DNA from: Diphasiastrum complanatum
Lineage: Eukaryota; Streptophyta; Lycopodiopsida; Lycopodiales; Lycopodiaceae
Length of the DNA stretch: 64,000 nucleotides
Reading direction: 5' to 3'
NCBI GenBank assembly: GCA_029204225.1
Contig: CM055103.1
Location: 45,254,380-45,318,379, forward strand
This document shows positions 1 through 12,357 of the stretch, in pieces; within the stretch, counting starts at the first letter, position 1, and each line of letters opens with the position of its first letter. Made by a program: the position numbers and the translations under genes. Under the pieces are notes generated by a model that was not told the origin of the DNA, did no database searches, and was given only the letters and a program-made list of their open reading frames with translations.

Positions 1-1940
1 CAATTCTCAACTGTCGATTTAGGTAGATTTACAAAAATCCCCTTACCGAATTGACCATTGACTTGATCATAGCAAATCTTGCAAAGTCACACACCACGGT
101 TGTATAAAGCTATGCATTCAACAAAATGCACCAAAACCCTTTGCAAAACAAAAACTATGACAACAATACAATCACAATGTTACCGGCATGCACTACTCAG
201 TGAACTAACTGACATGCGATAGGGTCAGGCCCACTCACCCATGCATCTGTAGAAAGCAGCAGGTTAACCACAAACCTCAAGCAAAAATAAGTAGAGGCTT
301 ATACTTAGGAAAACGTTTTTCAAGGGTAACTCAAACTCTCAAACTAAACCCTAAGGTTTCCACGACCCATTCTCCATATTGCAGCCATTTCTTCACAATA
401 GCTACATCGTGATGGTGGTTCGGCCTTTTACTCCTCTCCTGCAGCCATCTCTCACTTTGATCAACGTCCCAAATGCGATCCTTAAAGGAAGAAAAAGAGG
501 TTTTTAACAGTCACAGATCTGTCACAGAGGAAACGAGGGATTGTTATGATCATCGCGACTTCAGAAACAGAATAATCCAGATCCACCTGCGGCTTCCAAG
601 CTCACAGAATCCGCCCCCACATAATCGGCTAGCATTCACTCTACCACAGTTGCCAATCAGGTTCCAAAAAAGTACGTTTCTACACTATCATGTGGCATCT
701 CCAACAACAACCTATAAAGAGAACATGACTGTTTCCAAGCTGAAAAGACCTGACAGATCAACTCGCACTTTTCCTTCTTGACAAAAGGGATTCACATACA
801 GAGGTAATACCTAGATTCTTACATGCAAGCTTCCAAATGTTCCACCCATCATCTACAATAACTGTTTACATGTTTCTGTCTGCTGCAAGTTATCCCACAT
901 AATGGATATAGCTTCCAAAGAAGTCCTCAGGCAGACTAACATCATTAACGGCTGTCCAGGGATCACCAAAGGTTAAGAACGAGTTTTGGAACGAAGGATT
1001 CCAAGCTTGTTTCTTAGGATTCATATACAGGGTTTCCTTTCTCCTAAAAACCTCCCATGTAGAACTTGACAAACATTTCTTGTTCCTAGAAGTTCCAGCT
1101 TAGCAACTTCACTGTAAACAGAGAATGTAAACAGAGAAACGTACTTGAAAAGATAAAAGTTTTGTCCCAAAACAGGGTCACTCCACACAACTAAACATCA
1201 GGCTATGCACAGGAGAAGGTTTTTTTTCCAGAACTCAGATTGCATGCATCCACAAACCTATTCTTTATATGCTACAGCTAGAGAATTAACAATTTGCAAT
1301 ATCCAATTAATGTTTTCAGTTTTCAGATTACAATTTCACAAGAGGATTAGTCTAACAAAACTTAAATCCTCCCATGCAAACCATAAATTCAAAATTTCTA
1401 GCAACAATCCATTTATTCATTCAGGATAAATTGATTCCTTGTCAATCTATCAATAAACATTCTCTACTAAATCTGAATCAAACTATCCAAAACATTATGG
1501 ACTAATGCAAATCATTCATCCAAAAAACAGATTTAAACAAGAAAGTGGATCTACACATGCAGATCATTCTACTTCGAATGGAAACTTTTTCAAGGCTTCA
1601 GAAAAGAAAAGAATGAATGAAAGTGAGAGTGATGATGAAAATCATCTAAGAGGAGATAAATTGCAAAATGTTGTCACTGACAAAATTGATTCTTGCAATT
1701 ATGAATAAAAATTGATTCTTGAAATTCTAAATGAAATTGATTCTTGCAATGCTTTCAAATAATAGTTATTTAGCCAAAATAGAATCTCATTTTTGGTCAA
1801 GTGAAAAGAATAGACATAGTTTGACTTCAAATCCATTTTTTTGGAGATAATGTTGGTGAAGATAGATGTACGGTTTCATGTTCCAAGAAAGTTTTCATTT
1901 TTTAACAAATGTTGCAAATCAGTGAAAGCATGTGAGTTAA
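1..1940. other. No gene recognised
   Basis: Only short open stretches are present and none encodes a protein family I recognise. Composition is AT-rich intergenic DNA without clear repeats, long poly-purine runs or tRNA boxes. Remnants of old elements too decayed to name are possible. Confidence 0.5.
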
Positions 1941-1944
1941 TGAA

Positions 1945-2180
1945 ATCACCACCACAAACTATGACAGAATCAAGTGTTTCATCATAGTCAATCCCCTTGA
2001 ATTGAGCATATCCCTTGGCAACTTGTCTTGTTTTATAATTGTTCACACTACCATCTTGATTAAGCTTGAACTTAAAGACCCATCTGCAAACAGTAACATT
2101 TTGTACCTTTAATGGAGGATCAATAATTTTACAAGTATCTCAAACAATGCATCATATACTCACTTTTCATTGCATCAAAT
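1945..2180 (-). pseudogene. Ty1/Copia reverse transcriptase N-terminal fragment
   Basis: The minus strand translates, across frame changes, to the fingers region of Copia reverse transcriptase. Visible are the WVFKFKLNQDGSVNNYK block, then VAKGYAQFKGIDYDET, the usual start of RVT_2. The palm with the YVDD catalytic motif is absent and frames shift at least once, so it cannot be functional. A primer-binding-site motif of the same orientation lies about 150 bp to the right, so gag, protease and integrase have been lost between them. Family assignment is firm; exact ends are approximate. Confidence 0.75.
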
Positions 2181-2323
2181 CACTCTTTTGTTGCTAAAGT
2201 CTCATTCACACTTGAGGGAACATCATAAAGTTAAGGTAGTAATAAGGGCAATAAAAATTATACAATCATCAACTTTTAATTGTTTCTCTCTTCCTTGTAT
2301 TTGAGTCTTGATGATTGCATTTG

Positions 2324-2336
2324 GGCTCTGATACCA
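2324..2336 (-). other. Primer binding site of a minus-strand Copia LTR element
   Basis: GGCTCTGATACCA is the reverse complement of TGGTATCAGAGCC, which pairs with the 3' end of plant initiator tRNA-Met and primes Copia reverse transcription. The next base begins TGTTAAAA, as expected for the edge of an LTR, so an LTR remnant probably runs rightward from 2337. Its far end is not recognisable. Confidence 0.7.
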
Positions 2337-2942
2337 TGTTAAAATCAGAGGTTATGAACCTCATTTCGGATACTAAAGCATTGAAAAAGCATCAAAGGTT
2401 TCACTTATATCTAATAGATAAAAAACTAGCACAGAATTCAACCTATTTTGCATATAATTGGCAAGAGCTTTTGAACACCACAATCAAACTAGAATTAAAT
2501 TGATCCTCACATCCTGTCACACATATGAAAATTATAGTACTTTGTTCAGATTCAAATATATTCATTAGACACAAAAAACATCACATTCATCATGCATCAA
2601 TTCCTCATGAAAGAGCAAACTTGCCAAAATCACCATCTCTTGATAATCTCTCAAAGTATGTAAAATTGAGCTCTCAATCCATATCAAATGATCTCGGATA
2701 TGAGATTAGGGTAGAGTGCCATTAGGTTAGACCCTAAACCTGGCTATCAAAGCCTTAGATCATGCATAATTACCCTCTTGGTAGCTTGAGTCAACTGACT
2801 TACAAAAGTAGGTGGCCGACCTCATAAAAAATCCCTATAATCTGGGAACATGATTTATGGACTTAACATAATCATGGAATTCAGTTATGAAAATGGTGAG
2901 TTGATTACATCTATTGCTAATTGTAGTAATTCCATGAATATC

Positions 2943-3555
2943 CTAATGTACAACTTGAAAAGGCTTTGTAGATCTAGATGTAGATCTAGTATAAGGTAGT
3001 CTATGTGACTTTGACAAAGCACAAGACTCACAAACATGATTGATACTTTTTAAGGAACTTGGAAGACCTATCACTACTTGCTTTCTAGCCATTACCTCCA
3101 ATGACTTGAAGTTGAGGTGTCCCATCCTCTTATGCCAAACCTCTTGAATAGGTATTTGCTCTCTTCCAACACATCCAACTTGGTTAGAAATAACTCAACT
3201 TTGAGGTTACTTAGCAATTGACTCACACTAAATTCGAGGTAATATATGGAATTAAGAAAACATCCTCCAAATGAACATTCCTATTTGTAGAAAAAGAAAT
3301 AGGAATTGTACCAATCCCTTTTATTGCACACTCACCATCATTGGCCATGTAGATCACCCTCTTGTCATCTATATATGCCAACAAAGAAGTGAAGTACTCT
3401 TTCTGAAAAGTCATGGGTGAACTTGAACCCAGACACTCTAACTGAGACATATGGAGTAGTGCATGTACATGTGACTGATATAGGCAGGAGGTATGCATGA
3501 AGAGCTGTGACCTATTTATAGTTGACCTGCATGGGGATTGCATGTGCTCATGCAC
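2943..3555 (-). pseudogene. Ty1/Copia protease to GAG-pre-integrase fragment
   Basis: Reading leftward, the sequence encodes the tail of a Copia aspartic protease (KEYFTSLLAY, then VIYMANDGECAIKGIGTI) followed by the GAG-pre-integrase domain (MGHLNFKSLEVMARKQ, CESCALSKSHRLPY). The latter carries the C-x2-C half of the integrase zinc finger. The protease active-site DSGA is damaged: only GSSSPM-like residues remain and the frame shifts between protease and pre-integrase. The same family recurs at 45,310-45,849, where the active site is intact, so this is a degraded relative. No RT or LTR is attached. Confidence 0.85.
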
Positions 3556-4920
3556 AGGATCCTACTCTCTATATATTGAGGTAGAGATTATCTCGTTGAC
3601 GACTTTCGTTTAGGTTACCTGTAGAGCTCTTCTCCTCTTGCTATCACATGGCATGGCTTGGGGGCTAAATCTAGGAGGATTTTCCAGGAGGGATCTAGGA
3701 TTGGTTGGGTGGTTTTGCTCCACTGTATCTCTTATTGTGTTTTCATATCCTCACCTTAGGGTTTTCCCTAGTGGTCTTTACATCACGGATGAATTCCTCT
3801 TGGGCTGAGGATTACGAGCGAGGCCGCTTCGGCTATCCAAGAGACGGCGGAGATGTATTTAACAAATCTCTTTGAAGACTCATTTTTGTGTGTTGTCCAT
3901 GGGAAGAGAGCTACTATACTTTCCAAGGATATGTTGTTAGCACAGCGCCTGAGATGCGAGAAGAATTAAAAACAATGTACTCCAAATATTGATATAATAT
4001 GTACAAAAAATCATTTTTATAATCAGACTATGAATTATTGTGTGAATTCATTTTACAATAAAATCTAGTTCTCTATGAATGATTTTGGTTCAGTGATATT
4101 ACTTCAATGATTTTTGTTCAGTGATACTCATTTAGTGATAAGTAGTTGTTGCACGCAAGGGCACGAAGGGGGGGGGGGTGTTTGACCGGGTCAAATGTGT
4201 TACATTATTCTCCTATCAATCGACTAATCGACATTTTAATCTTCATCCAACTTTTATCCAGACCTACAGATTGCTTCGTGTTTTTACACAGTCTGCACAA
4301 CTACTTGAAAACGGCTCTCAATGTCGAAATTTTTGGGATTTTCACCTTTGGCATTTTCTCTCTCTGCGACTTTTTCGCAAAATGCCATAAGCCTCAAATA
4401 TTAAGGAAATGAATTTAGGTAAGACCTTCACATCACAATTTTTGTTCATTTCTATAGAGTGACAGTTTACATTTAAATCTGAAGACATATTGTTTACGAC
4501 CAAAGTCACTGACTTGCATTGATTTATCAGCAAGTAATGTCTAAGAAGTCCTAGTTGGATGGATGCCAGCACATCACAACCAACTGGATGACACATTTAA
4601 CGATCTAATTGCGTAGTATAAATGGCTGCTCATATTTCTACATTTAAAGATTGAAGCATGAGCATCAGTGATCTATTGTTGAATAGTTAGCATTCTTTCT
4701 CAAGCCTATGAGCTTGGATATGTTGGAGAGAGAGGGGGAGAATAAATGACGAACACGAACGAGAAGCAAACTCGAACAGAAAATGTTCGTGCGTAGCGGA
4801 ATGAACTATACGACTCTCTTTGTAAGCATGACTATGCCTATCAGAATGACAAAACTTTAGTGATAGAAATCACAGTCATTCTAAAATACTGTTCTTCATG
4901 GTAATTTTCTCCAGGCATGT
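3556..4920. other. No gene recognised
   Basis: No protein family, tRNA or LTR boundary is recognised. A ten-G run sits near 4169-4178. A purine-rich stretch with GAGAGAGAGGGGGAG near 4724-4741 resembles an LTR-retrotransposon polypurine tract but no partner features confirm it. Confidence 0.4.
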
Positions 4921-5346
4921 ACCCGTAGATGTAATAAACAAGTCATTGAGCAATCAAATGATTACTTTGCTTTTGAGTAGCATATGCATAATCAACAAGA
5001 CTCCAACTATGATCTAGACTTCTACGAGAAGGTAATAGTAGAAAAAAAGAAAACATTACCATTTCTTTTATGATTCCTTTATCTCTCTCTAGGCACTAGA
5101 TTGTTGGGTTATCACCTAACAATCCCTATTTAGTACTTAGCTTGTAATTATTGCCATAGTCTGTTAATCAATTGAGAGTGTGCTTATGCTTGTGATAAGA
5201 GTTACACTTACTTTTCTGTCACTTTCAAATTTTTAGCTATTTAGTTGTTCAGTTGATCTTGGATTATGCCATTTTGCCAAATCCGCTTGTTTTGAACTTG
5301 GTATCAGAACCATGTAATCATAGCAATCGTTGGTGGTGCGATAGGT
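4921..5346 (+). mobile_element. Copia LTR/leader fragment, plus strand (copy 1)
   Basis: About 420 bp match 55,326-55,740 nearly end to end with scattered substitutions and short indels. Both copies end in a TGGTAT(C/T)AGA(A/G)CC primer site followed by CATGTAATCATAGCAATCG-like leader. This is therefore the 3' part of a plus-strand LTR plus the start of the internal leader. The homology stops at about 5346, where a minus-strand LTR begins, marking a breakpoint. Confidence 0.75.
5299..5311 (+). other. Primer binding site (initiator tRNA-Met type), plus strand
   Basis: TGGTATCAGAACC differs by one base from the 13-nt initiator tRNA-Met primer site of plant Copia elements and sits at the same place in the homologous copy near 55.7 kb. 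Confidence 0.75.
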
Positions 5347-5815
5347 ACCACTATGCTTAACTATGATTGGACCACACTTTTTCACCTCTTAATTCTATTG
5401 GATCATTGATACATGCACCTCTTAATTCTATTGGACTATTTTCAAGCAAACCTCAAATTCCTATTGGACCTCACATGTTTCCACCTCTAAATCCTATTGG
5501 ACCTCTTAGAATTCATCAAACAAAAGCATTACACTTGTCTACACTCTAATTGGCACGAGTTTAGCCTCTTACTCTATTTTGGCTCAATAGTCGCATTACA
5601 AGTGGAAATGCATAATTTGCCATCTATGCCAAATTTGTTCCTATCAACATCCTACACCTAAATGCTTGACTATGAAATTCTATGAGACCCCTATATCAAA
5701 CATTTTTTATTTACTTTACAATTCTCCACACATGGGAACATCCTCCACACGTGTGAGATTCACTTACAAACTTCTATCATAAAAAATACCAAGCTAGATT
5801 TTTGCCAATTTCTCA
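5347..5815 (-). repeat. Left (3') LTR, truncated
   Basis: Matches 9536-9939 from TACCACTATGCTTAACTATG through GCCAATTTCTCA. It carries about 65 bp (near 5695-5759) absent from the right copy, including a CACACGTGTG palindrome. The part equivalent to 9181-9535 is missing, and at 5346 it abuts a plus-strand LTR fragment. Confidence 0.8.
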
Positions 5816-6327
5816 CACTCCTCAAAAAATAGCTTGGAAAGGTACTAGATCACTTGAGAAGTTTGTAAATCTTTTTGAGTGGATCCTTTGGAATGCATAA
5901 GAAGTGAAAATCAGCCAAGGGATCCATCATAGCAGCACTCTCACCTCCTTATCCATGATAAGATCTCTTTGGTAGAGATCTCTTGCCAATGCCTTTGAAG
6001 AGTGCTCCACCAATATGCCACTATGATCATGGGCTTCCTCCATGCTTGATGATGATCTTTGCTTTGAAAGTTCCACTTGCATGATGGATGCACTATAAAT
6101 AGAGAAATCTGAGGCTTCCAAGCCTCATAAGGATCATGGAGATCAAGATCATAAGATGTGAAACAATGATGATTATCAAGATTATGCTTTCTAGCTTGAC
6201 TAGTCCACATACAATGAACTATCTCCATGATGGATCTAATCTTGATATCAAAGACTACCTTGATCTTTTTTAGGCTAGTTACTCTCTCAAGGATGTTAAG
6301 TGTCCACTTTGGATGCTTCACTTAATC

Positions 6328-7084
6328 TCAAGAGGAGTTTACAATTTGCCTCAAAACATGTGAAAACATGATTTTCAAAAAGTGAGTACCAAGCTCAATC
6401 TTGTTCTTACTAGAACCAAGAGCATACTTTTGACAATACAATATCTTGCTTTCAAAAAGTATTGGAAACATATCTAATTCAATAATGACAAGAAACATGT
6501 CCATACCATAAGCATCATACAAAACTAGTATATCTTTTCTTGAACTTTGAGATTCAAAAAATTCAATGAAGCAAGATAGCATTTCAAGCAAAGGAAGAGA
6601 AGCATATATGAATGTGTTGTAGTAGATACAACATGAAAGATGCCCCTCTTTGCCATGTAAGGTGAGCCATAAAGACTCGGCCATGCATCTTGAAGATCTT
6701 CTTGAGATTGTATGAAGAAGAAACTCCTCCTCACACCTTGGCCCCATCATAACTTGAATACCTTCAAAAAAGATAACTTGTGATGCTTCTTGAGAAGCCT
6801 TGATCTTGACCACTTCCAAGATCGAATCTTCATGCAACATGACATCTCTATTCATAATCACTTTTGAAATAGAGAGTGTAAAGACACTAAAGGCCTCCTT
6901 GATGGATGAGTATCCAATCATGATCCATGAGCTTGGATCATCCTTCCTCCTTGTTTCCAAGGGAATATGTGCAAGCAAGCACTACCAAGTTCACTAAGGT
7001 GATCAACCTTAGGCTTCATCTTGAATAAAACTTCATATGGTGCTATTCCTTCAAGAGCTCCAATACTCCTCAAAGATTTGATCT
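6328..7084 (-). pseudogene. Copia integrase C-terminal region, decayed
   Basis: The minus strand shows the Copia integrase C-terminal signature: APYEVLFKMKPKVDHL, HIPLETRRKDDPSSW, then IMIGYSSIKEA and a KVIMNRDVMLHEDS block, equivalent to the family's FVGYS...RDVxFxE motifs. The DDE core that should precede it is absent: sequence jumps directly from pre-integrase (about 7085) to this segment, so a deletion removed the catalytic domain. Downstream of the RDV motif the frame stays open to 6328 but no longer resembles reverse transcriptase. Part of the element bounded by 5347-9939. Confidence 0.75.
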
Positions 7085-8512
7085 TCAATGAGAATTTTTC
7101 TCAACATATGCTTTGAATAATAAGGAATAATCATACACCACAATACTTGAAGAGAGAAGATATGTGCATCTTGTGTGATCACCCTCCTTTGAAATATTGG
7201 ACATGTAAGAAACATCAAGAGAGTTTGCACTCTCACTTGGATCCAATTTGTAGATGCCTTCAAATATTGATCCATATGCAAGGATCTCACCATCCTTCTT
7301 GATCACACAATTGTCAATATTGAGATTGACATCAAAGCCACTATCAAGAAGTTGGCCAACACTTAAGATGTTCTTTGTAAGCTTTGGGACAAAAAGAACA
7401 TTGTTGAGAAAGAGATCTTTAGAAGATGCAAGCTTCAAGGGAATAATCCCTACTCCTTATATATTGCACTCATGCTTACTTGCAATGTATATGGTCTTCT
7501 TGACTCCATCATAAGGCATAATAGATGAAAAAAAGTGCTTGGAGCCACACATATGTGAAGATGCTCCACTATACCATAAGTCATCCTTGTTGAAGGTGGA
7601 AGAGGAGAAGCTTGATGCCATAAGAGAGCCTTCTCCATCACTTGCAATATAGTCTTCTTTCTCATTGGTGATGTTGGCTTGATTGAGTTGATTCTTCTTT
7701 TTGAAGCAATTGGTGGCATAATGGCCTTTCTTGCCACAATAAAAGCACTTGATCTTCTTCTTCTTGAGATTTGAAGTAGAAGCATGAGAGGTATCCTCAT
7801 CTTCCTCTCCATCTTGGTCTTTAGCTTTGTCATTAGAGAAGTGATGGTGTTGCTTCTTACTCCTCTCTTTGTGCTTGGCAAATAGAACGTTGCCATCATC
7901 ATGATTGAGTGATAGCTTGTCCATCCTCAAGAGTTTGTACTCTTGTCTTGATTCTTCAGAAATAAGCACACTTTGAAGGGCCTCCAAACTTGGTAGCTCC
8001 TCCTTAATGGCATAGGATTGGACAAGCTTGTCATATTCATCTCTCAAGCCATTGAGAATGACTTGGACTAGCTCACTTTGATTGATTGAGTCACCAATAC
8101 ATGCAAGCTCCCTATGAACATCCTTGACTCTCAAAACATAATTAGATGCACTCTCATCACTCTTTTGACTATTTTGGAAGATTTGATTTCTAAGAGTGAG
8201 GAGCCTAGAGGTGTTCTTATCCTCATAGATGGACTTGAGACAATCCCAAGCTTCCTTGGATGTAGAACAATCACCAATCTCCCTCAATATCTCATTAGAG
8301 ACATTCATCTTAATGTAGTGGAGAGTCATCCTAGCTCTCTTCTTTTATTTTTGTACTTCTTGAAGGACTTGAGGCTCCTCCTCAATCCCAGGTACAATGT
8401 CCATCACATCTTGGAGTATCAAGATGGACTCCATCCTCAACTTCCATATTGAATAATTGGAAGTAGACAATCTCTCACTTGGTTGCAACAAGTATGAACT
8501 CATTGAAGTCAT
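7085..8512 (-). pseudogene. Copia gag-protease-pre-integrase polyprotein with in-frame stops
   Basis: Translation begins at an ATG at 8512 (MTSMSSYLLQPSERL, then a NYSIWKLRMES block typical of DUF4219) and continues through the UBN2/gag domain to a CCHC knuckle, CFYCGKKGHYATNC. The protease motif reads WYSGASSHM, so the catalytic aspartate of DSGA is replaced by tyrosine. Two in-frame TAA stops interrupt the frame, one at 8345-8347 and one just after KHECNI at 7457-7459. Beyond the second, the same frame continues with LFVPKLTKNILSVGQLL, the post-protease block, to 7085. Gag normally packages element RNA; this copy cannot make a full polyprotein. Confidence 0.85.
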
Positions 8513-9167
8513 GTAAAGTGGAGATAAATAAAAGTGATGAACAAAAAATGTTGCTTCTCTCTCACTATAGGATCCAATAATGGTGTGCTACCATCTCCTA
8601 TGCAAGATCTTGCAACAAACTATGAGATGATTCTCACTAGCTATCTCAATCTCTCCAAAACTAGATCTACTTCACATCAAATGATGGAGTACGGGCAAAG
8701 TTAGGATCAAACACTCTTAGCATGTGTGAAATACACTAAGAAACCAAATTTGACTCAAATACAATGATATTGCATGAAACAAAATGGCTAAGATCTCAAA
8801 ACAGTGCCTAGATCACATATAAATGAGATTGGTAAGCATTCAACTGTGATTTTGCATCAAACAGGCAATCTCTTGACCAAACCAAATGTGTCCACCCAGG
8901 TCTATGTGCCCTACCTAACCCTCTATCTAGCAAGATTTTTGGAACAAACATGAAAGAGAACTCCCAAACTGAAATTGGATGTTCCTCACACGTGTCTGAG
9001 CAGCTGATTCCGTACAGTACCAGTTCAGACCCAATTAATGCCCTATTGATCTCTTTTGATCCAAAATTGGACAAGATAGCTAGGAAAATGGATCTTGACA
9101 ATTTCTAGCTCAAGATTGATGAATAGTTTTCACTCAAATTGATCAAAATGCATGGTAACCTTAGGTA

Positions 9168-9180
9168 GGCTCTGATACCA
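9168..9180 (-). other. Primer binding site, minus strand
   Basis: GGCTCTGATACCA is a perfect reversed initiator tRNA-Met primer site. It directly abuts the LTR start TGTTAATTTC at 9181. Confidence 0.85.
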
Positions 9181-9939
9181 TGTTAATTTCACACATGTGG
9201 ACTGTCCACAACATGTACTTGTGATCTCCTAAGGTGTGTAGGTGCACCAAGATCAAGACTAGATTGAGATTCAAGATCTATCTTTGAATCTATGGCAAAA
9301 ACACACTACTACATGCATTCAATCACTTCCAACTCTCACTCACACGTGTGGGAAGTGTTCCAAAAGTAATCTGAGTGAAAACAAGCTGCTCTCCTCGGGT
9401 AGAGAGATAAAATCATCAATAGCTCTCAGGTAGAGAGAGAAAGCTAGAAAATCACTTACACTCAAAATCCACTCAATCTCAAAATCAATTAGATCCAAAA
9501 TGAGGAGTACAATGATACTAGTAGATCCACGAGCTACCACTATGCTTAACTATGATTGGACCACACTTTGTCATCTCTTAATCCTATTGGACCATTGATC
9601 CATGCACCTCTTAATTCTATTGGACTATTTTCAAGCAAACCTCAAATTCCTATTGGACCTCACATGGTTCCACCTCTAAATCCTATTGGACCTCTTAGAA
9701 TTCATCAAACAAAAGCATTACACTTGTCTCCACTCTGATTGGCACGAGTTTAGCCTCTTACTCTATTTTTGCTCAATAGTGGCATTATAAGTGGAAATGC
9801 ATGATTTGCAATCTATGCCAAATTTGTTCCTATCAACATCCTACACCTAAATGCTTGACTATGAAATTCTATGAGACCCCTATTCACTTACAAACTTCTA
9901 TCATAAAAAACACCAAGCTAGATTTTTGCCAATTTCTCA
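9181..9939 (-). repeat. Right (5') LTR
   Basis: About 759 bp with TG...CA ends (TGTTAATTTCACACATG to GCCAATTTCTCA). Its outer 400 bp match the left LTR. It contains CACACATGTGG and CACACGTGTGG palindromes (near 9191 and 9342) that recur in other Copia LTRs here and could be G-box-like promoter elements. Confidence 0.8.
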
Positions 9940-10570
9940 TAGTGAGCGTGCACGCTTGGACTGTTTTGACCCAATGGGGATGTCTGAGCCAAACTTTTGG
10001 ATGAATGATAGTGATATTTTGTGGTCAATGTGTTCAAAACTAAAAGGTCTATTAAAGTTACACCCACCTATGAACTAGGGAAGACCTTGAACTCGATAGA
10101 ATTTATCTAACAATTGCCTAGAGTCTACTATAAACTATTTGAGCTTTAATCTGAAGGGGATTAAATCTCGATGGACCTCTGATATTAGTCAAGCAAGAGC
10201 CTTTGAGACCATTTAGTTGTTCGTGGAGTACAATTGAAGTTCCCCTTGGAAAATTCTAAGTTCTCGTGGTTGCACATGGAGTGGGGGGTAGGGTAAGTTG
10301 GAAAGGACCAAATCATTTACTTTGATTGGTGGAGGCCTTTCCCTCATTTCACAAGGGGTGAGATTTATTCCTAGATTGCATTGAAAGGTGGTGCCAACCC
10401 CAAGCGTGGGTAACTTAACATACCAGGGAGTACCTTGGGACTCTTGTATTGGGGGGTAAGTCGTGGGCCCTTGTCTCCACATGAAAGGGCTTTTCACATG
10501 GAATGATGTGGAAGAACTTGGGAGGTAAGTGCAAATTTTGAAATGGCCCTGGACTCTTCCATGTGAAACC
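9940..10570. other. No gene recognised
   Basis: No known domain is visible. A 119-codon minus-strand open frame near 10,213-10,572 has no recognisable features. Confidence 0.4.
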
Positions 10571-10574
10571 ACCT

Positions 10575-11110
10575 TAGTTATGAATCCGTGAACCCAAGGC
10601 CCTGTTTTATATTTTTTAATTCATGAAATGCACCCACTCCACAAGGCTCCAAGCCCCAAGCCCACAACCAAGTAGGCCTTGTTTTGTACTTTTCGAGCCC
10701 ACAACCAAGAAGGCCCCATTTTATACTTTTTAATCTACAGAAAGTCCTCAGGCCACAAGGCCTCAAGCCCATCACCAAGAAGGCCCCCTTCCATTACGTA
10801 CTTTTTAGTGCAGGGAAAGTCTCCGCCCCATGGAGTCTTCCTGGTTTTGAGTCTTGAAACCCATAACCATGAATTTCCCATTTTGTACTTTTTAATTCAA
10901 GGAAAGTCCCCACCTAGCCCAACTAATTTTGCATTTTTTGACTTAAGGAAAGTCCAAAAAATCCCATATCATACATTTTCTTGCAAGAAAACTCCCCACC
11001 CTATGGAACTTTCTTGGCTATGAGGCCCCAAGAGCTCCTCACAACCAAGAAGTCCCCGTGAGACCTTCTTGGTTGTGAGGAGCTCTTGGGGTCTCATAGC
11101 CAAGAAGGCC
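10575..11110. repeat. Degenerate tandem repeat array, 65-95 bp units
   Basis: At least five diverged units share the order AAGGCCC(C)ATTTTGTACTTTTTAA, a GGAAAGTCC-like element, then CCCACAACCAAG. Unit length varies because of internal indels. The array ends in a 42-bp inverted repeat in which a unit end is folded back on itself. No coding function is apparent. Confidence 0.65.
11011..11106. repeat. Near-perfect inverted repeat (hairpin), 42-bp arms
   Basis: Arm 11,011-11,052 and arm 11,065-11,106 are complementary at 41 of 42 positions (the single difference is a C versus T in the GGGG(C/T)CTCA part). The loop is 12 nt. A transcript would form a long perfect-stem hairpin, like a young fold-back locus. 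It sits at the end of the tandem array above. Confidence 0.9.
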
Positions 11111-11980
11111 CTCGAATCAGGGCCTTACTTGACATAAAAACTATCCAACACAATGTATAACAATAAATTAATAGCTGAGTGAACATGTTTTTTACACTAA
11201 AAAGTAATGTCAACTCGAGTTTTATTTAGATTTTGAGTAGAAATTGATTTGGAAAGTGAAAATAGAGCTTACTGGAAGTTATCTTGCGTGATCAATGCAA
11301 ATTTTTTAGGAGAACTTGAAAGCTATCCTCTATGATTTACACGATTGTTCATTAAAAGTTGATATTGAAAGTGGTAGTCAATTCTACTATAAGCTATCTC
11401 ACGTGAGAGGAACATTATTGATTGTAAAGTTCCTCTCAAGAACTCAAGATTTTGTACGTTTCCAAGGAACATGATGGTTACAGATGCAGTCAACTAAACA
11501 TGAAATCTCACCAGAGATAATAACCTTTTTTTGACAAACTCATAGTGGAACTAGCCAGATTGAGTAAGTTCCCGCGCCGTCCAAGGACATGTCACAAGCC
11601 TAATATTACAGATGTAGCCAATTGAATATGAAATTGATTTCAAAGATGAGCAAATAAATGTTCTTTTAATAAGTACCTTGCTATTATGTAGTGAAAAATA
11701 CCTTTTTGCCAGGCCCACATCAACAACCCCACTTGCCCTATTGGTCTTGTGGAGGTTCTTAGACAAAACTAGCTCAATCCAACTAGTTGACCACTTGGAA
11801 TGCCCTCACGAATGAGAACAAACGTTTGACCACATTTTACTCTATAAGATATTGACCCTCAAGGTCATTTCAAAAGTTACCATAATTCGAAAAAATTTGT
11901 AAATGGCTTAAACGATCAATAGAAGTGTTTGGAAATATCATTACCTTGATGGCAAAAAGAATGCACTCACTCTCATTGTC
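11111..11980. other. No gene recognised
   Basis: AT-rich sequence with no recognised domain, tRNA or repeat boundary. Confidence 0.4.
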
Positions 11981-12350
11981 GTGTACTTTTAGTACATCAG
12001 TGCTTATCAACGCATTAAAATATCCATTGTAAGCTTTGAATGCCCAAAAGAAGCTAGTAGCCTTAAGAATGAGGCGGTTCCCTATTTAGGCCCTCCAAAG
12101 TATTTAATAAGGACAATAGGCCAATCAGGGTCCAATGTAGACTAAATAATACTTAACAAGGGCTAACTATCTTGCAAGATAGTTATGTTTAGTTAAGTTA
12201 TGGGATTGTCTAAGTAGGCAAGAGACATCGTTCTAAGGATCTTTTGGCTCATTTGAAAATGAGAGAGCTTTGTGCGGCTCGGGCAAAGAGCTTGCTAGGT
12301 CTCATGTGCCCAATCCACATGAATCCCATCTCATTTTATATTTGATTTGC
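11981..12350 (+). repeat. LTR-family A fragment, plus strand
   Basis: Shares TAGTACATCAGTGCTT, GGCCCTCCAAAGTA, GGGCTAACTATC and TAGGTCTCATGTGCCC blocks, in order, with copies at 37,320-37,677 (plus), 47,529-47,990 (plus), 52,735-53,095 (minus) and 44,951-45,303 (minus). The 37.3-kb copy is followed by a perfect primer site, which identifies the family as an LTR. No gene is attached here. Confidence 0.65.
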
Positions 12351-12357
12351 TTCCATA

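Larger units (their letters stand above)
5347..9939 (-). mobile_element. Minus-strand Copia element with paired LTRs and deleted pol
   Basis: Direct repeats at 5347-5815 and about 9536-9939 are the LTRs. A reversed initiator tRNA-Met primer site (9168-9180) touches the right LTR, and a polypurine-like TTGAGGAGTG lies against the left LTR. Between them, read leftward, are gag, zinc knuckle, protease, pre-integrase and the integrase C-terminus. The integrase catalytic core, all of reverse transcriptase and RNase H are missing. The element is non-autonomous and dead. The left LTR lacks about 350 bp of its inner half. Confidence 0.85.
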
